A stretch of DNA of 64,000 bases from Misgurnus anguillicaudatus. Its lineage: Eukaryota; Chordata; Actinopteri; Cypriniformes; Cobitidae. Position numbers and translations under genes: made by a program. This document shows positions 1-9,651 of this stretch, in pieces. Position 1 is the stretch's first letter; every line of letters starts with the position of its first letter. The notes beneath the pieces were generated by a model. The model saw only the letters and a list, made by a program, of their open reading frames with translations, was not told the origin of the DNA and did no database searches. The stretch covers positions 51,321,501-51,385,500 of the forward strand of contig NC_073358.2 in assembly GCF_027580225.2 (NCBI RefSeq), read 5' to 3'.

Positions 1-224
1 TCACATAATCACGTCACTTCATAACGTTCCCATGGCAATAGAGGACACGGCTGCGCTTTTGGGAAGTAAATGCAACATTTTTCAACTTTCTGCTAATATA
101 TATGTGACTTTTTGCTACAAAAATGTGGAGATGAGCATGAGGGGTGAGCAGTGGACTAAGCCGTTGGTTGCAATTCGCAACCTCACCACTAGATGCCGCT
201 AAAATGTACACACTGCACCTTTAA
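1..224. mobile_element. TTAAAGGTGCAGTGTGTA-family MITE, right end only
   Basis: 'ctcaccactagatgccgcta' and 'acactgcacctttaa' match the family at 58472 in reverse. The first half ('gaagtaaatgcaacattttt') matches repeat B at 7577. The left end is beyond the window. Confidence 0.75.
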
Positions 225-364
225 GTATTTTGGGGGCTGCCGTATACGAAACAAACAGACTAATCAAAACAAGTACCCATGTGCATCTGACATTCATCTA
301 GTTAAAGATTTGTGTCTTGATTGTTTGCAATTCTGAATGTTTGCCTGTTTTTGTGTGTTTATAG

Positions 365-507
365 GTGATGGAGTATCTACCTGGTGGTGATCTCATGACT
401 TTAATGAACAGATATGAAGATCAGTTTGATGAGTCTATGGCTCAGTTTTATCTTGCAGAGCTTGTACTGGCCATTCATGTTGTCCATCAGATGGGATATG
501 TTCACAG
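365..507 (+). CDS. cit: citron exon 1 in window: kinase hinge to HRD arginine
   Basis: Codons 1-48 of the fragment (143 nt, last codon split after 2 nt). It opens with [11 protein letters not shown], the hinge and start of the C-lobe, continues through a helix rich in E, F and Y ([18 protein letters not shown]), and ends VHR with the Arg split over the intron. Acceptor is tttatag at 358-364, donor gtaact at 508. The glycine loop, catalytic Lys and alpha-C Glu are encoded upstream of the window and cannot be checked. Confidence 0.93.
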
Positions 508-663
508 GTAACTTGATAAATCTTGATGTTAAAGGTAAGGTTGGGAATTTTGGAGAGGCTAGGGTTGGGTCAATAGACGATGCCATTGTTCATTCGCCGA
601 GAGCTGACAGACATCAGAATGTTGAGCTGACATTGTGATTCCACCACCTGGAAAAAACATCTT

Positions 664-1020
664 AAAGGGATAATTTACCCAAAAATAAAAATGATCCCCT
701 GATTTACTTACCCTCAAGCCATCCTCGATGTATATAATAATCTTTTTTTCCAGATGAACACAATCTGAGTTACATTAGAACATGTCCTGGCTGTTTAATG
801 GTAGTAAATGGTGCTTCTGATTTGAAGCGCAAAGAAGTCCATCAATCGTCCACACGGCTTAAGGGGGTTAATAAAGGCCTACTTGTGGCAATCGATGAGA
901 TTTTATAAGAAAAATATTAATATTAAAAATAAACTAAAATAACTAGCTTCCGTTAACAATCAACGTGTGTTCACGAAAGATTGCCTTTCCAGCGTAGGAC
1001 GTAGTACCGAGCCCCTAACC
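664..1020. mobile_element. MITE fragment with TTAAAGGGATAATTTACCC end
   Basis: The start TTAAAGGGATAATTTACCC, followed by text about 40 bp later that reads like the common cyprinid repeat with 'ttactcaccctcaagccatcc', identifies a TTAA-flanked non-autonomous element. I could not find a matching inverted right end, so the right boundary is a guess. Confidence 0.5.
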
Positions 1021-1096
1021 TAAGGTGACACTGGAGTAAAAAAAAATCTAAAGGTTAGTTTCATGTGCTCACGCGAAACCTTTATGTGCAGAATTT

Positions 1097-1214
1097 AAAG
1101 TTTAGTTTTGCGTGCACACGTGAAACAATCGCGTGCGCACGTGAAATAGGTTTGCGTTTGAAAGTTTCACGTGCGCACGCGATAGTTTCACGTGCGCATG
1201 CGAAACTAAACTTT
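1097..1214. repeat. Inverted repeat with four CACGTG cores
   Basis: Left arm 1097-1146 and right arm 1165-1214 are reverse complements at about 46 of 50 positions, separated by an 18-bp loop. Each arm contains two CACGTG palindromes in a GCGCACGTGAAA context, so both strands look alike. It can form a cruciform or hairpin. Whether it is a small transposon or a regulatory cluster cannot be decided here. Confidence 0.75.
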
Positions 1215-1539
1215 ATTTCATTTTTTCTCCATGTCCCCTTAGGGGCTCCGTAACGTAGTGACAACTTATTTCATTATTTCTTTACGTAACCAAAACGATA
1301 AAAGATATTAAGACTTAATATTTATGTTTTTGTTTCTATGCACAAATTAAAAACGAGGAATAAAAATAATGCCTATAAAATATCAAAATCTAATTCATTT
1401 CTTAAGCGTTATTGATATTCCCCATTTTAAATTTGTTAGTAGAAACAATAATATTATTGTTGACGGGAGATAATAACAATGTGAACAATGAACAATGTGA
1501 TATGCAAGTGGGACATCCTATTATTGCATTCGGATCGAA

Positions 1540-1898
1540 TGCAATGATTGGACGAAAATTTTATGGTTCTGCGCCTTCCAGAAAATGTTATTCTTTAAAT
1601 ATAAAAACATACAATATATCAAATAAAAGAACAGACCCTCTGCTTTCAAACAAATTAAACCGTTTCATTCTATCCTCATCTTTTCTCGTTTTATCCCCTC
1701 TCAAATATACCATTTTTGTAAAGCACTTTTGTTAAAGATCAGATTCAGAGCGATGATCAAAACATACACAGAATTTTTACTGTTTTTGGATCAGTGAATG
1801 CTTCAGTGTTTTATAACTTAGTTAAGAGCGCTACCTAGTGGATAATAGCGGAGATATGGATTACCATAAAAACTCATTATTGGCAGGGAATGAGTTAA
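1540..1898. mobile_element. TTAACTC-type MITE, copy 1 (partial)
   Basis: The interior matches the elements at 45109-45586 and 63658 onward, sharing a block around 1577-1650 with TATCAAATAAAAGAACA and a 'gtggataat' block near the right end. The right end is GGCAGGGAATGAGTTAA. The left end is blurred by older sequence. Confidence 0.7.
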
Positions 1899-2001
1899 GT
1901 TTCCCTATTAATTAAATAGGTAATTATACTTATGAGTTTGTAATTTATTTTGTTTAGTGCATGTTTCTCATAAATGTCTTGTTTTCTCAATCTTACTACA
2001 G

Positions 2002-2095
2002 AGATATTAGACCAGATAATGTTCTGATCGACCGCACAGGTCACATTAAACTGGCTGACTTTGGATCAGCTGCCAGACTGAACGCTAACAGAACG
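2002..2095 (+). CDS. cit: citron exon 2: catalytic loop and DFG
   Basis: Codons 48-79. Reads R-DIRPDN through [18 protein letters not shown], the metal-binding Asn54 and the DFG (67-69) are present. The catalytic-loop Lys that follows HRD-x in nearly all Ser/Thr kinases is Arg51 here (codon AGA), where known citrons have HRDIKPEN. Acceptor ttactacag, donor gtaaga; phase 2 to phase 0. Confidence 0.94.
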
Positions 2096-2366
2096 GTAAG
2101 ATGATATGATGTCATTCTGATAAGACGTGTTTAACTTCATGCACCGCTGCGCAGACCGATCAGCGTCTGACTTCAGGCAGTGCACGATGGCCAGGCATTT
2201 TGTGCGATGAGAGCCACAAGATTCTGCAGAAAGTGTCCAACTTTATGATCCGTTTTTAATCTCACTGACTCACAGGGGGGATTTATTAAATTTGGTCTTT
2301 TAACATGATATTTTAAAGTAGCTTTGATGCAGGTGAATTGAAGAAAGCTTCTGTTATGTGGTACAG

Positions 2367-2573
2367 GTGACGTCTTCCAGACTTCCAGAGGGGACTCATG
2401 ATTTTTTGGCCCCAGAGATTCTGTCCGCGCTAAACGGAGGATTGACGTGCAGCTACGGTCCTGAAAGTGACTGGTGGTCCCTTGGCGTCATTGCTTATGA
2501 AATGGTCTACATGAAATCACCTTTTTCTGATGGGACCTCAACAAAAACCATCAATAATATCTTGAACTTTCAG
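2367..2573 (+). CDS. cit: citron exon 3: activation segment and alpha-F helix
   Basis: Codons 80-148, 207 nt, in phase 0 at both ends. Contains LPEGTHDFLAPEIL, the P+1 loop and APE motif; human citron has GTPDYMAPE, so His90 replaces the usual Pro. The alpha-F motif SDWWSLGVIAYEM with its invariant Asp is intact. Ends INNILNFQ. Acceptor gtacag, donor gtgatt. Confidence 0.94.
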
Positions 2574-2620
2574 GTGATTCTGAGGCTGAAAATGGATTGT
2601 AAATGTTCTACTCTATAACT

Positions 2621-3122
2621 GTGCGTTCACACCAGATGCGGAAGAGGCAGCAAAAACGCGCTATTCGCGTGTAGTTGGACACTTGAACATTTTAAGTTTA
2701 CTCGCTTCATTCGCGCGTAAATTTGCGTCATGGTAGGGGCTTATATAGCGCAAATTGAGTAACTTACCAGATTGTTCGACCTCCTCACTCTTCCAAACAA
2801 GATCCTTTTAATTCCTGTAAAAGTAAGAAGATGTCTTGTGTAGCAATGATGGTTGTCCTCCATTGTTGTTTTGTTTTTCTGCCTCTGCTCGCTTCCTGTA
2901 ATTACTTCACTGCAAGAGCAAGCTCCTGATTGGTTAACAAGGTGCGAAAATCTGCCAAAGTACATATTTTCAACTTGCGGGAATCACGCGGCAACGCTCA
3001 ATTCACGTGGAACTCGCCATTCACGCTTATCGCGCCGCAGGATGCCTATTCGCGTCTTTGCATTGACTTAACATGTAAATCACTTGCGCTTGCCGCCTCT
3101 TCTGCATCTTGTGTGAACGCAC
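2621..3122. mobile_element. MITE with GTGCGTTCACACCAGATGCG termini
   Basis: The two ends are inverted repeats of about 28 bp: GTGCGTTCACACCAGATGCG on the left against its near complement ending TTGTGTGAACGCAC on the right. The interior is non-coding and CpG-rich ('ttcgcgcg', 'caattcacg'). The same terminus family occurs at 40741-41337 and 58178-58881. It lies in intron 3. Confidence 0.8.
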
Positions 3123-3191
3123 CATAACAATTTTTGTCAACCTATTTGTGTAATCCCCAAAACTAATTGATTATTCATGTTGCATTTCATC

Positions 3192-4268
3192 TTAAAGGCA
3201 GGATAGGCAGGAATTATCTTAAAAACTTTTTTACAAATTTGTTTAAACTGTCTTTATATACCAATACATAAGTAAAATGTAAGTACTCTGAAAAAGAGAG
3301 TATAAAAATCGAGTGTCTGTAGACCTCTCACGACTGTTTTAAACACAGCTCATTTTTCCATTTACTCCACCCCCTCCCTTCTGGGTTTCTTCGTAAGCCA
3401 CGCCCCCAAAACACATGAACTTGCGACGCCGACCGGCTCTGCTGGAAGAAGCATTTACTTCAGACGAGCGGAGAGGAAGGATTGCGGTGCATGTAGTAAC
3501 ATCATGTCACAATCACATGTAATAATACACCTAACTTTATCACTAGGAATATAAACAAATAGGATGGCTTTTAGTACTCACTAGTAAGCTAGCATATCGA
3601 TACTGGTTAAGTTTACAATATATTTTGTTTGATTCGGTAACAAACCAGCATGTTATTTTTATAAGACAAAGCTAAAAACAGATTGCATTGATACAAGTTT
3701 TTTTTATTACCATCAGTTACACTGTGATGAAGGTGAATTTCGTGGAAGATTCATAAAATATACGGTGTTTTGCATGGAAGAGTTTCTGCATTGTTGACTC
3801 TGATAAGGACTACACTCCAGAGACAATACCGCTACCGCATCGTCGACTCGAGGAAAAGGCACACGATATTTACTCTCGTTTGATTTCTTTGTTTATTCCT
3901 TTTTTTGCCTCGTTTGCCTTCGCTGACTGGATATGCAGGTACTGTGAGTTCTAAATGCTCTTTCTCTCCCGTACATTTGCTCTTCCTAGAGTGCCTCGTG
4001 CACGTTCAAATCAATCGAATGTGCGCATGTGTGGGCAGATCCCGTAGCAACAGGGGTCGCGAGAGAGAGTGATAGTCGCGCAAGCCAATTATTTGTTTCG
4101 TCCTGAATGGAAAAATTAGCTGTGTTTAAAACAGCCGTGAGAGGTCTACAGGCACTCGAGTTTTATACTCTCTTTTTCAGAGTACTTACATTTTAATTAT
4201 GTATTGGTATATAAAGACTGTTTAAACAAATTTGTAAAAAAGATAATTCCTGCCTATCCTGCCTTTAA
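3192..4268. mobile_element. TTAA-flanked element with about 170-bp inverted ends
   Basis: Begins TTAAAGGCAGGATAGGCAGG and ends with the inverse (CCTGCCTATCCTGCCTTTAA). Left arm 3192-3365 and right arm about 4095-4268 match almost throughout, including the 'ctctcacggctgtttt' block. The 0.7-kb interior has no open coding frame. It is a long-arm non-autonomous DNA transposon in intron 3. Confidence 0.85.
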
Positions 4269-4379
4269 TTGACCCATTGTAAACGGATACCAATTCGAAT
4301 CCATTTGTTATCTACATAAAGTAAAGCATTATTATATATTTATAATGTTTTTATTATGACTGTGATATAAATTTAAGAG

Positions 4380-5060
4380 TAGGGCTGCAACTAACGATTA
4401 TTTTCATAATTGATTAATCGGGCAATTATTTTGCGATTAATCGACTAATCAAATAAAACACAAATATTACTTTATTAGATTTTTCACTTATTATCGATAT
4501 CTAAGTACGGAAGAGGATTAGGGCCACTGGTGAAAAAAATATTTGAATTCTGACTTTATTCTCAGAATTCTGACTTTATTCTCAGAATTCTGACCTTAAT
4601 CTCAGAATTCTGACTCTAATCTCAGAACCCCGACCTTAATCTCAGAATTCCGACTTTAATCCCAGAACTCCGACCTCAATCTCAGAATTCTGACTTTAAT
4701 CTCAGAATTAAAGTCAGAATTCTGAGATTAAAGTCAGAATTCAAATATTTTTTTCACCAGTGGCCCTAATCCTCTTCTGTATCTAAGGACTACATTAGGG
4801 TATTCACTTGTAAAAGTGTACCTAACACAAACCGTAGAGTTTTACTAATATATATTTTTTTGATGTTTTAAGCATTAAATAAATTTTTTTTGCAGCTTTT
4901 AAATTATAAAATTTCTTTAAATGTCAAAACACAAAACGAATTGAGTCTTCAGGGATGTGCTGGTGAGGAAATGTTGCACCAGATTAATAAACTTATTTTA
5001 ATCTTCAACTTTTAACAACAAATTTTATTATCGATTTTATGGATTAGTATTGGAGCCCTA
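4380..5060. mobile_element. hAT-type element with 8-bp target duplication TTTAAGAG
   Basis: TIRs TAGGGCTGCAA and TTGGAGCCCTA are flanked on both sides by TTTAAGAG (4372-4379 and 5061-5068), an exact 8-bp duplication diagnostic of hAT transposition. The interior near the left end has repeated ATTAATCG motifs. It hosts a second foldback element at 4507-4780. No transposase frame remains. Confidence 0.88.
4507..4780. mobile_element. Foldback MITE with internal 20-bp repeats
   Basis: Arms of about 40 bp (GAAGAGGATTAGGGCCACTG and its complement) bracket an array of about eight copies of a 20-bp unit of the type TCTGACTTTATTCTCAGAAT, itself nearly palindromic. Flanks share TATCTAAG, a 6-8-bp target duplication. 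It sits inside the hAT element 4380-5060, so it is the younger insertion. Confidence 0.82.
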
Positions 5061-5246
5061 TTTAAGAGTTTATGTCATTATTTTCCATTAGGTTTATTTT
5101 TTTGGCTTCCTAAACACACTTTTTCCATGAATGGTGAACATAGAAATGCCCAAACAGAGATATTTCTTTAATGTAATTTTAAAATTTTTAATTTCCTTTT
5201 TTTCTTCATGCACATACATGCATCACAATGTGCGTTTTGTTTGCAG

Positions 5247-5400
5247 CGCTATTTGAAGTTCCCGGAGGAACCGAAGGCCAGCGCTCAGTTTGTGGACCTG
5301 ATCCAGAGTTTGTTGTGTGGATCACGGGAGCGACTGGGGTACGAGGGGCTCCGGTCCCATCCGTTCTTCTCCTCCATTGACTGGAACAATGTGAGACATG
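5247..5400 (+). CDS. cit: citron exon 4: end of kinase C-lobe
   Basis: Codons 149-199 plus one base. Starts [14 protein letters not shown], continues [20 protein letters not shown] with the conserved Arg of the C-lobe, and ends [14 protein letters not shown]. Acceptor tttgcag, donor gtaaga. The last base joins the next exon to give Ala200. Confidence 0.94.
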
Positions 5401-6079
5401 GTAAGATGCACTTTCCCCTTTTTTAAAGTCTGTTTTGAGTTTTGCACTGACACCCATTCATAGTCAATATGAGTAGTCCTTGTTATACCACCTTTTTTAC
5501 ACATGCTAGCGTGTACTTTGTAACTGATGCATGCATAGTAGTGGATGCACAAAACAAACCTTGACCGCTGTTTTCTCATAAGATGTAATCAAGTAATTAT
5601 ACATTAGTGTCTATGACAGTTATTGACTAAGAAGTGACCAAGGCGGACACGATATGTTAATGTTTGTGACAGCAACACACTTAGATGTGTTGAGGACTGA
5701 CACAAGATGCATTTAAAAGCTATTGTGTGCTTATGCAATGCGTGTTTCCTGTCTGTCTCCAGCTTTATAAATGTGTTTCAAAGTAATTTTTCCATGTAAC
5801 TGTAAATTATAGGTGCTATCCATTACACAACAATTTCTGTAGCCCTTAATAAGCCCAAGTGATTATTTCTTCTGTGTTATCAATGGATTTGTCACAGTGG
5901 GCTGTAATGTGTGGTGTCTCTGAGCCCAGACTGAGATTGTAGGTTAAAGTTAAACACAGAGGCTCTGAATTAATTTGACTATTTAAGTCTGTGGTACGAC
6001 AATGAGCTGCTTGCCTATAATGTCTGCTTTAGGATTGGGTTAACTTAGTTAGGTGGAAGTATGAGCAAAATATGAAGTG

Positions 6080-6149
6080 ATAGAGCATTGCGTTAGCAGT
6101 GCAAATGGTCATGGGTTCAAACACATGTTCCACACATGCTGATAAAAAT
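6080..6149 (+). mobile_element. tRNA-derived SINE head fragment
   Basis: 'tagagcattgcgttagcag' resembles a tRNA A box and 'ggtcatgggttcaaac' a B box, as in the SINE at 14545. Only the tRNA-like head is left; a CAGGGTTCC element begins directly after it. Confidence 0.6.
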
Positions 6150-6858
6150 CAGGGTTCCAACGGGTCCTTAAAATACTTGAAAGTTTGTGAATCCGGGGAA
6201 AAAAATTCAAGGCCCTGGGAAGTTTTTGAATATATACATAAATAGATACAGGTCATTGAAAGTGCTTGAATCTATTTAATGCAAGAAGTTTTCTGGGAAA
6301 AAATCCATATAATTCTGTCTGAAGTGTAGGTTGATAATATAAACATTTTAAACTTTAATTCACACATGCTAAACTGTTCGTTTTAAATGCGTGTATGCCA
6401 ATGTTGATTCATGCCCAAATGCTTTTTTGCATAGTTGTGTTTGACATGAAAATGTCTCGGTTGCGTATGTAACTGTTGTTCCCTGAGAAGGGAACGAGAC
6501 GCTGCGTCTCCCTCCCTTGCCATACTTCCTGCGTCCCTGTAACGCCGTCTTTTGCAATATTTCAGATAGCGATATACTTCCTGGCTCCTGCGTCACCCTG
6601 TCTTTGTCATTAAGCCTCACCATTGGTTGAATTTGATATACACATTCAGACGCACTTACCCCTGGAGGCGTCCCCAAAGTGTCACTGTAGTGATGCAGCG
6701 AGAGTTCCCTTGAAAGGGAACTGTAACAATGTATCTTAAAAGTTAACAAAATGTAACCTTGATCTCACTTGAAATGTGTCCCCACATTTAGTCCTTGAAT
6801 TTGAGGATATTGGACCTGGAAAGTCCTCGAAAGATTTGAAGTTAGTGTGGGAACCCTG
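6150..6858. mobile_element. Composite CAGGGTTCC element, copy 1
   Basis: Ends CAGGGTTCCAAC and GTGGGAACCCTG are 12-bp inverted repeats of the type seen on fish hAT MITEs. The middle holds a second repeat with 'ttgttccctgagaagggaac' and 'gagacgctgcgtc'. The same outer-plus-inner arrangement recurs at 15177, 24099 and 53606. Confidence 0.82.
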
Positions 6859-7394
6859 AATTTAGCTCAAGGATTCATTTGTCAAATTTTCTGATACTGT
6901 TTATTGAGATGGAGACGCTACAGTAAGCTATCGGAATTTATCAGAATAGCATATAATAGCATAAACAATAATGCTTGTGTTTCTTTCATCATCATTATTT
7001 TTTGTTTTTATTTATCTAAAATTGTATTTGTGTATTGTGTTCCACGGGCAAAAGAAACACAACATCATAAATAATGACTATTTGAGTGAACTGTCCCTTT
7101 AAGAAAGTTAATGTGACCTATCATCTTTTTTAAGCATAAATAAGAAAAATGAGATTTGCCAATGGGTTACTTACGATAAAGGAACTTAAAGGTGCCGTAG
7201 AATGTAAAATTGTATTTATCCAGGCATAGATGAATAATAAGAGCTCTGTAAATGTTAATGACATATCGTGAGCCTTGTTTCCCACTTCTTATATAAACCT
7301 TGTGCATGCAAAAGACCACTGGAAAACAGACCAATCTGAACATAACACCAACTGTGACGTTACAGTCGACATGTATGCCCCCAACATTAAATGA

Positions 7395-7815
7395 TCTTGC
7401 AGCATGTTTTCTTAAAAAATGCGATGGAATATGCAGGATATTTTTGCAATTTAATTTCACTGTATATTGCAAAAACTGCGGGAACTTGCAAAAACGGTTT
7501 GCAGCTTTTCAATGATGTTCACATCACTTCATAATGTTCCCATGTCAACAAGTGACATGGCTGCGCTTGTGTGAAGTAAATGCAACCTTTTTTAACTTTC
7601 TGCTAAGATATATGTGACCTTTTGCTACCAAAATGCGGTGATTACGAAATCATGACAGCCCCTCACATTTTGCGCACGGAATTCTGCAATTTATGCTGTG
7701 AAAGTGCGGCGTATTTGAAAAAATGCAGCCCCCGCATAAATATGCGGACTTTGGCTGATAATGCGTTGAATCATGCGATTGTATAATCACGTTTTTCTGG
7801 AGGGACGGAAAGCTA
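7395..7815. mobile_element. Repeat B, short copy
   Basis: Shares its whole length, in reverse orientation, with 42425-43225: the blocks with 'atgcggactttggctgataatg', 'gaagtaaatgcaac' and 'ttaaaaaatgcga' occur in the same order. It carries about 1.5 units of the 19-bp motif that is expanded in the other copy (7461-7500). One end is TTTTTCTGGAGGGAC. Class unknown; no clear TIR pair. Confidence 0.7.
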
Positions 7816-7912
7816 AAAACAAACATAGATGTGACTGTGAGCTAGTGTTATATGCTGGTTAAAGGGGCTCTAAACGAATCTGTGTGATGTCACTTTTTGT
7901 TGGTGTTTGAAC

Positions 7913-8086
7913 TAGGGATGGGCATTTTCCAGTAATTTACTATTCGAATATTTAAGCTCATAAAGAACGAATATTCGAATATTCGTTTATTTAAATTGTC
8001 AATTAAGACATGCGTGTTTTGTATTTTTCATTTTGTCATAATTTCCAATATCCACAACAAGCTAAACTTATATTTATATATATAAA

Positions 8087-8167
<81 letters not shown>

Positions 8168-9219
8168 TTTTAAATTAAGAACATTGTAAAAAATATATAT
8201 ATTTTTTAAATTCTTCTTAAAAAATATCCTACAGAAAAAAGGCGTTAAAACCCCATGCGGAGCGAAGTCTAACTCAAATCCTTAGTTTCAAGTCGGTCGT
8301 TAGTATGAATTCATTACTGTTTGATCTTACATTATACCAAATATTATACACTAACCCCAAATCTAAGCGAAGTTTGAGGACTTGCGAAATTTAAAGTTTA
8401 AGGGCTATCATCATTTAAACAGACTCAAAACACCAAATAAGAGCCCGGAGCAAACGAAAAAATACATCTACATAACCGACTGCTCAGTTGCCATATAAAT
8501 ATCTTCTCAGTTTAGTTTGACATGTATTTGTGAATAAAGGAAACCATATTTATCCTACCTGCTTCGGTGAAAGCCGTTCTTCTGACTAGATACAATAATG
8601 CCGGTGTTGCGGAGAAAACTCTTCCTCGTGATGATGGTTATACGATAAAAACAACAGACGGATTGAACAAGATTGAATATCTGTATTAACATTATTTTAC
8701 AAATAACGTAAGCTGGCTCGATATCTTATTGTTCACAAAGACGGAGCTTTGACATGTGCAGTCATCCGGTTCATTTTCGATAGAGCACTGCATATGATAA
8801 ATGTTCTCCGTTTCATTTCGGTCTCCGTGTCTGTCTCGTGATTAACAAAATAAAGTAGACTTTATAACAGAAAGCTTACAAATCTCTCATGATGTGTTGA
8901 TGCGGGCGGCGGAGAAGCACATTTAATAACACGTGAGCCCTCGCCGCGGACAAACCCGGAGATAAAAGGAAAAACTTAAATTCGTCTGCAATCTGCATTG
9001 CCAAACAATCAGAAATACATACAAATTAATGTTCTTGTATATTTAACATTTAAGTCTGTAAAAGACAGTAAAGATGAAGTGAAAAAGCATTAAATAAGTA
9101 TTTAAAAGTATTTAAACGTAACCCTTTGGTGGCAAAAACAAACAAACATTCGAATACCATTTTTTAAATTTCGAATTATTATTGCTGATCGAATATTCGA
9201 ATATCCGTGCCCATCCCTA
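7913..9219. mobile_element. hAT-type element with 8-bp duplication GTTTGAAC
   Basis: TIRs TAGGGATGGGC and GCCCATCCCTA are flanked by GTTTGAAC on both sides (7905-7912, 9220-9227). Subterminal CGAATATTCG palindromes are present near both ends. The 1.3-kb interior includes a long TA microsatellite and no transposase frame. Confidence 0.9.
8088..8162. repeat. (TA)n microsatellite
   Basis: About 75 bp of almost pure alternating TA inside the hAT element 7913-9219. Confidence 0.95.
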
Positions 9220-9651
9220 GTTTGAACTGTTTTCAAACAAACGGAGCGTAGCTAACTCCTCCTCCTGCTCCCCCTCCCTTCCGTGCTTTTATGAACGCGC
9301 CCAACCCTCACCCTCAAATCCTTCTTGTCGTTTATTGGCTGGAACACTTTGTTATGGTTTCTGTTTGTAGGTTTGGCCACTTTGTTTTTATTGCAGTTTG
9401 TAGAGCCTGGGCTGTCTACAGAGATCACGTTTTTTTACGGTTTGATCAGCGGACAGGCAGCAAGCAGATAGTGAGGAGATGTTTGCTGTATGTAACAAAA
9501 AATGTTTTATGGTCTAAAACGCGTGAATTCGCTTAGAGCACCTTTAATGCTATATGCTAACATTTAGGTTGAAGTTCTACTATTGAGGTTACAGTTACGT
9601 TTTATAGGTCTATACTAACAAAACACAAACTTTCCACTCAAAAAACGTGCA

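Larger units (their letters stand above)
508..2001 (+). other. Intron 1 of the window
   Basis: Holds parts of three repeats: a cyprinid-type MITE beginning TTAAAGGGATAATTTACCC at about 664, a 50-bp-arm palindrome rich in CACGTG (1097-1214), and a TTAACTC-type element ending at 1898. No coding sequence recognised. Confidence 0.7.
7859..9547. mobile_element. TTAA MITE with TTAAAGGGGCTCTAA end, nested
   Basis: TTAAAGGGGCTCTAAACGAA on the left pairs with TTCGCTTAGAGCACCTTTAA on the right. The outside flanks, 'tatatgctgg' and 'tgctatatgc', are continuous in copy 2 (about 57865-57890), which preserves the empty TTAA site. It is itself split by the hAT at 7913-9219. Confidence 0.88.

Noticed and set aside
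6369..6749. A minus-strand frame of 126 codons with similar frames at 15502-15750, 24346-24696 and 54809-55093
   Set aside because: Recurrence is explained by DNA-level copies of the composite MITE; lengths and starts differ and no known domain is visible.
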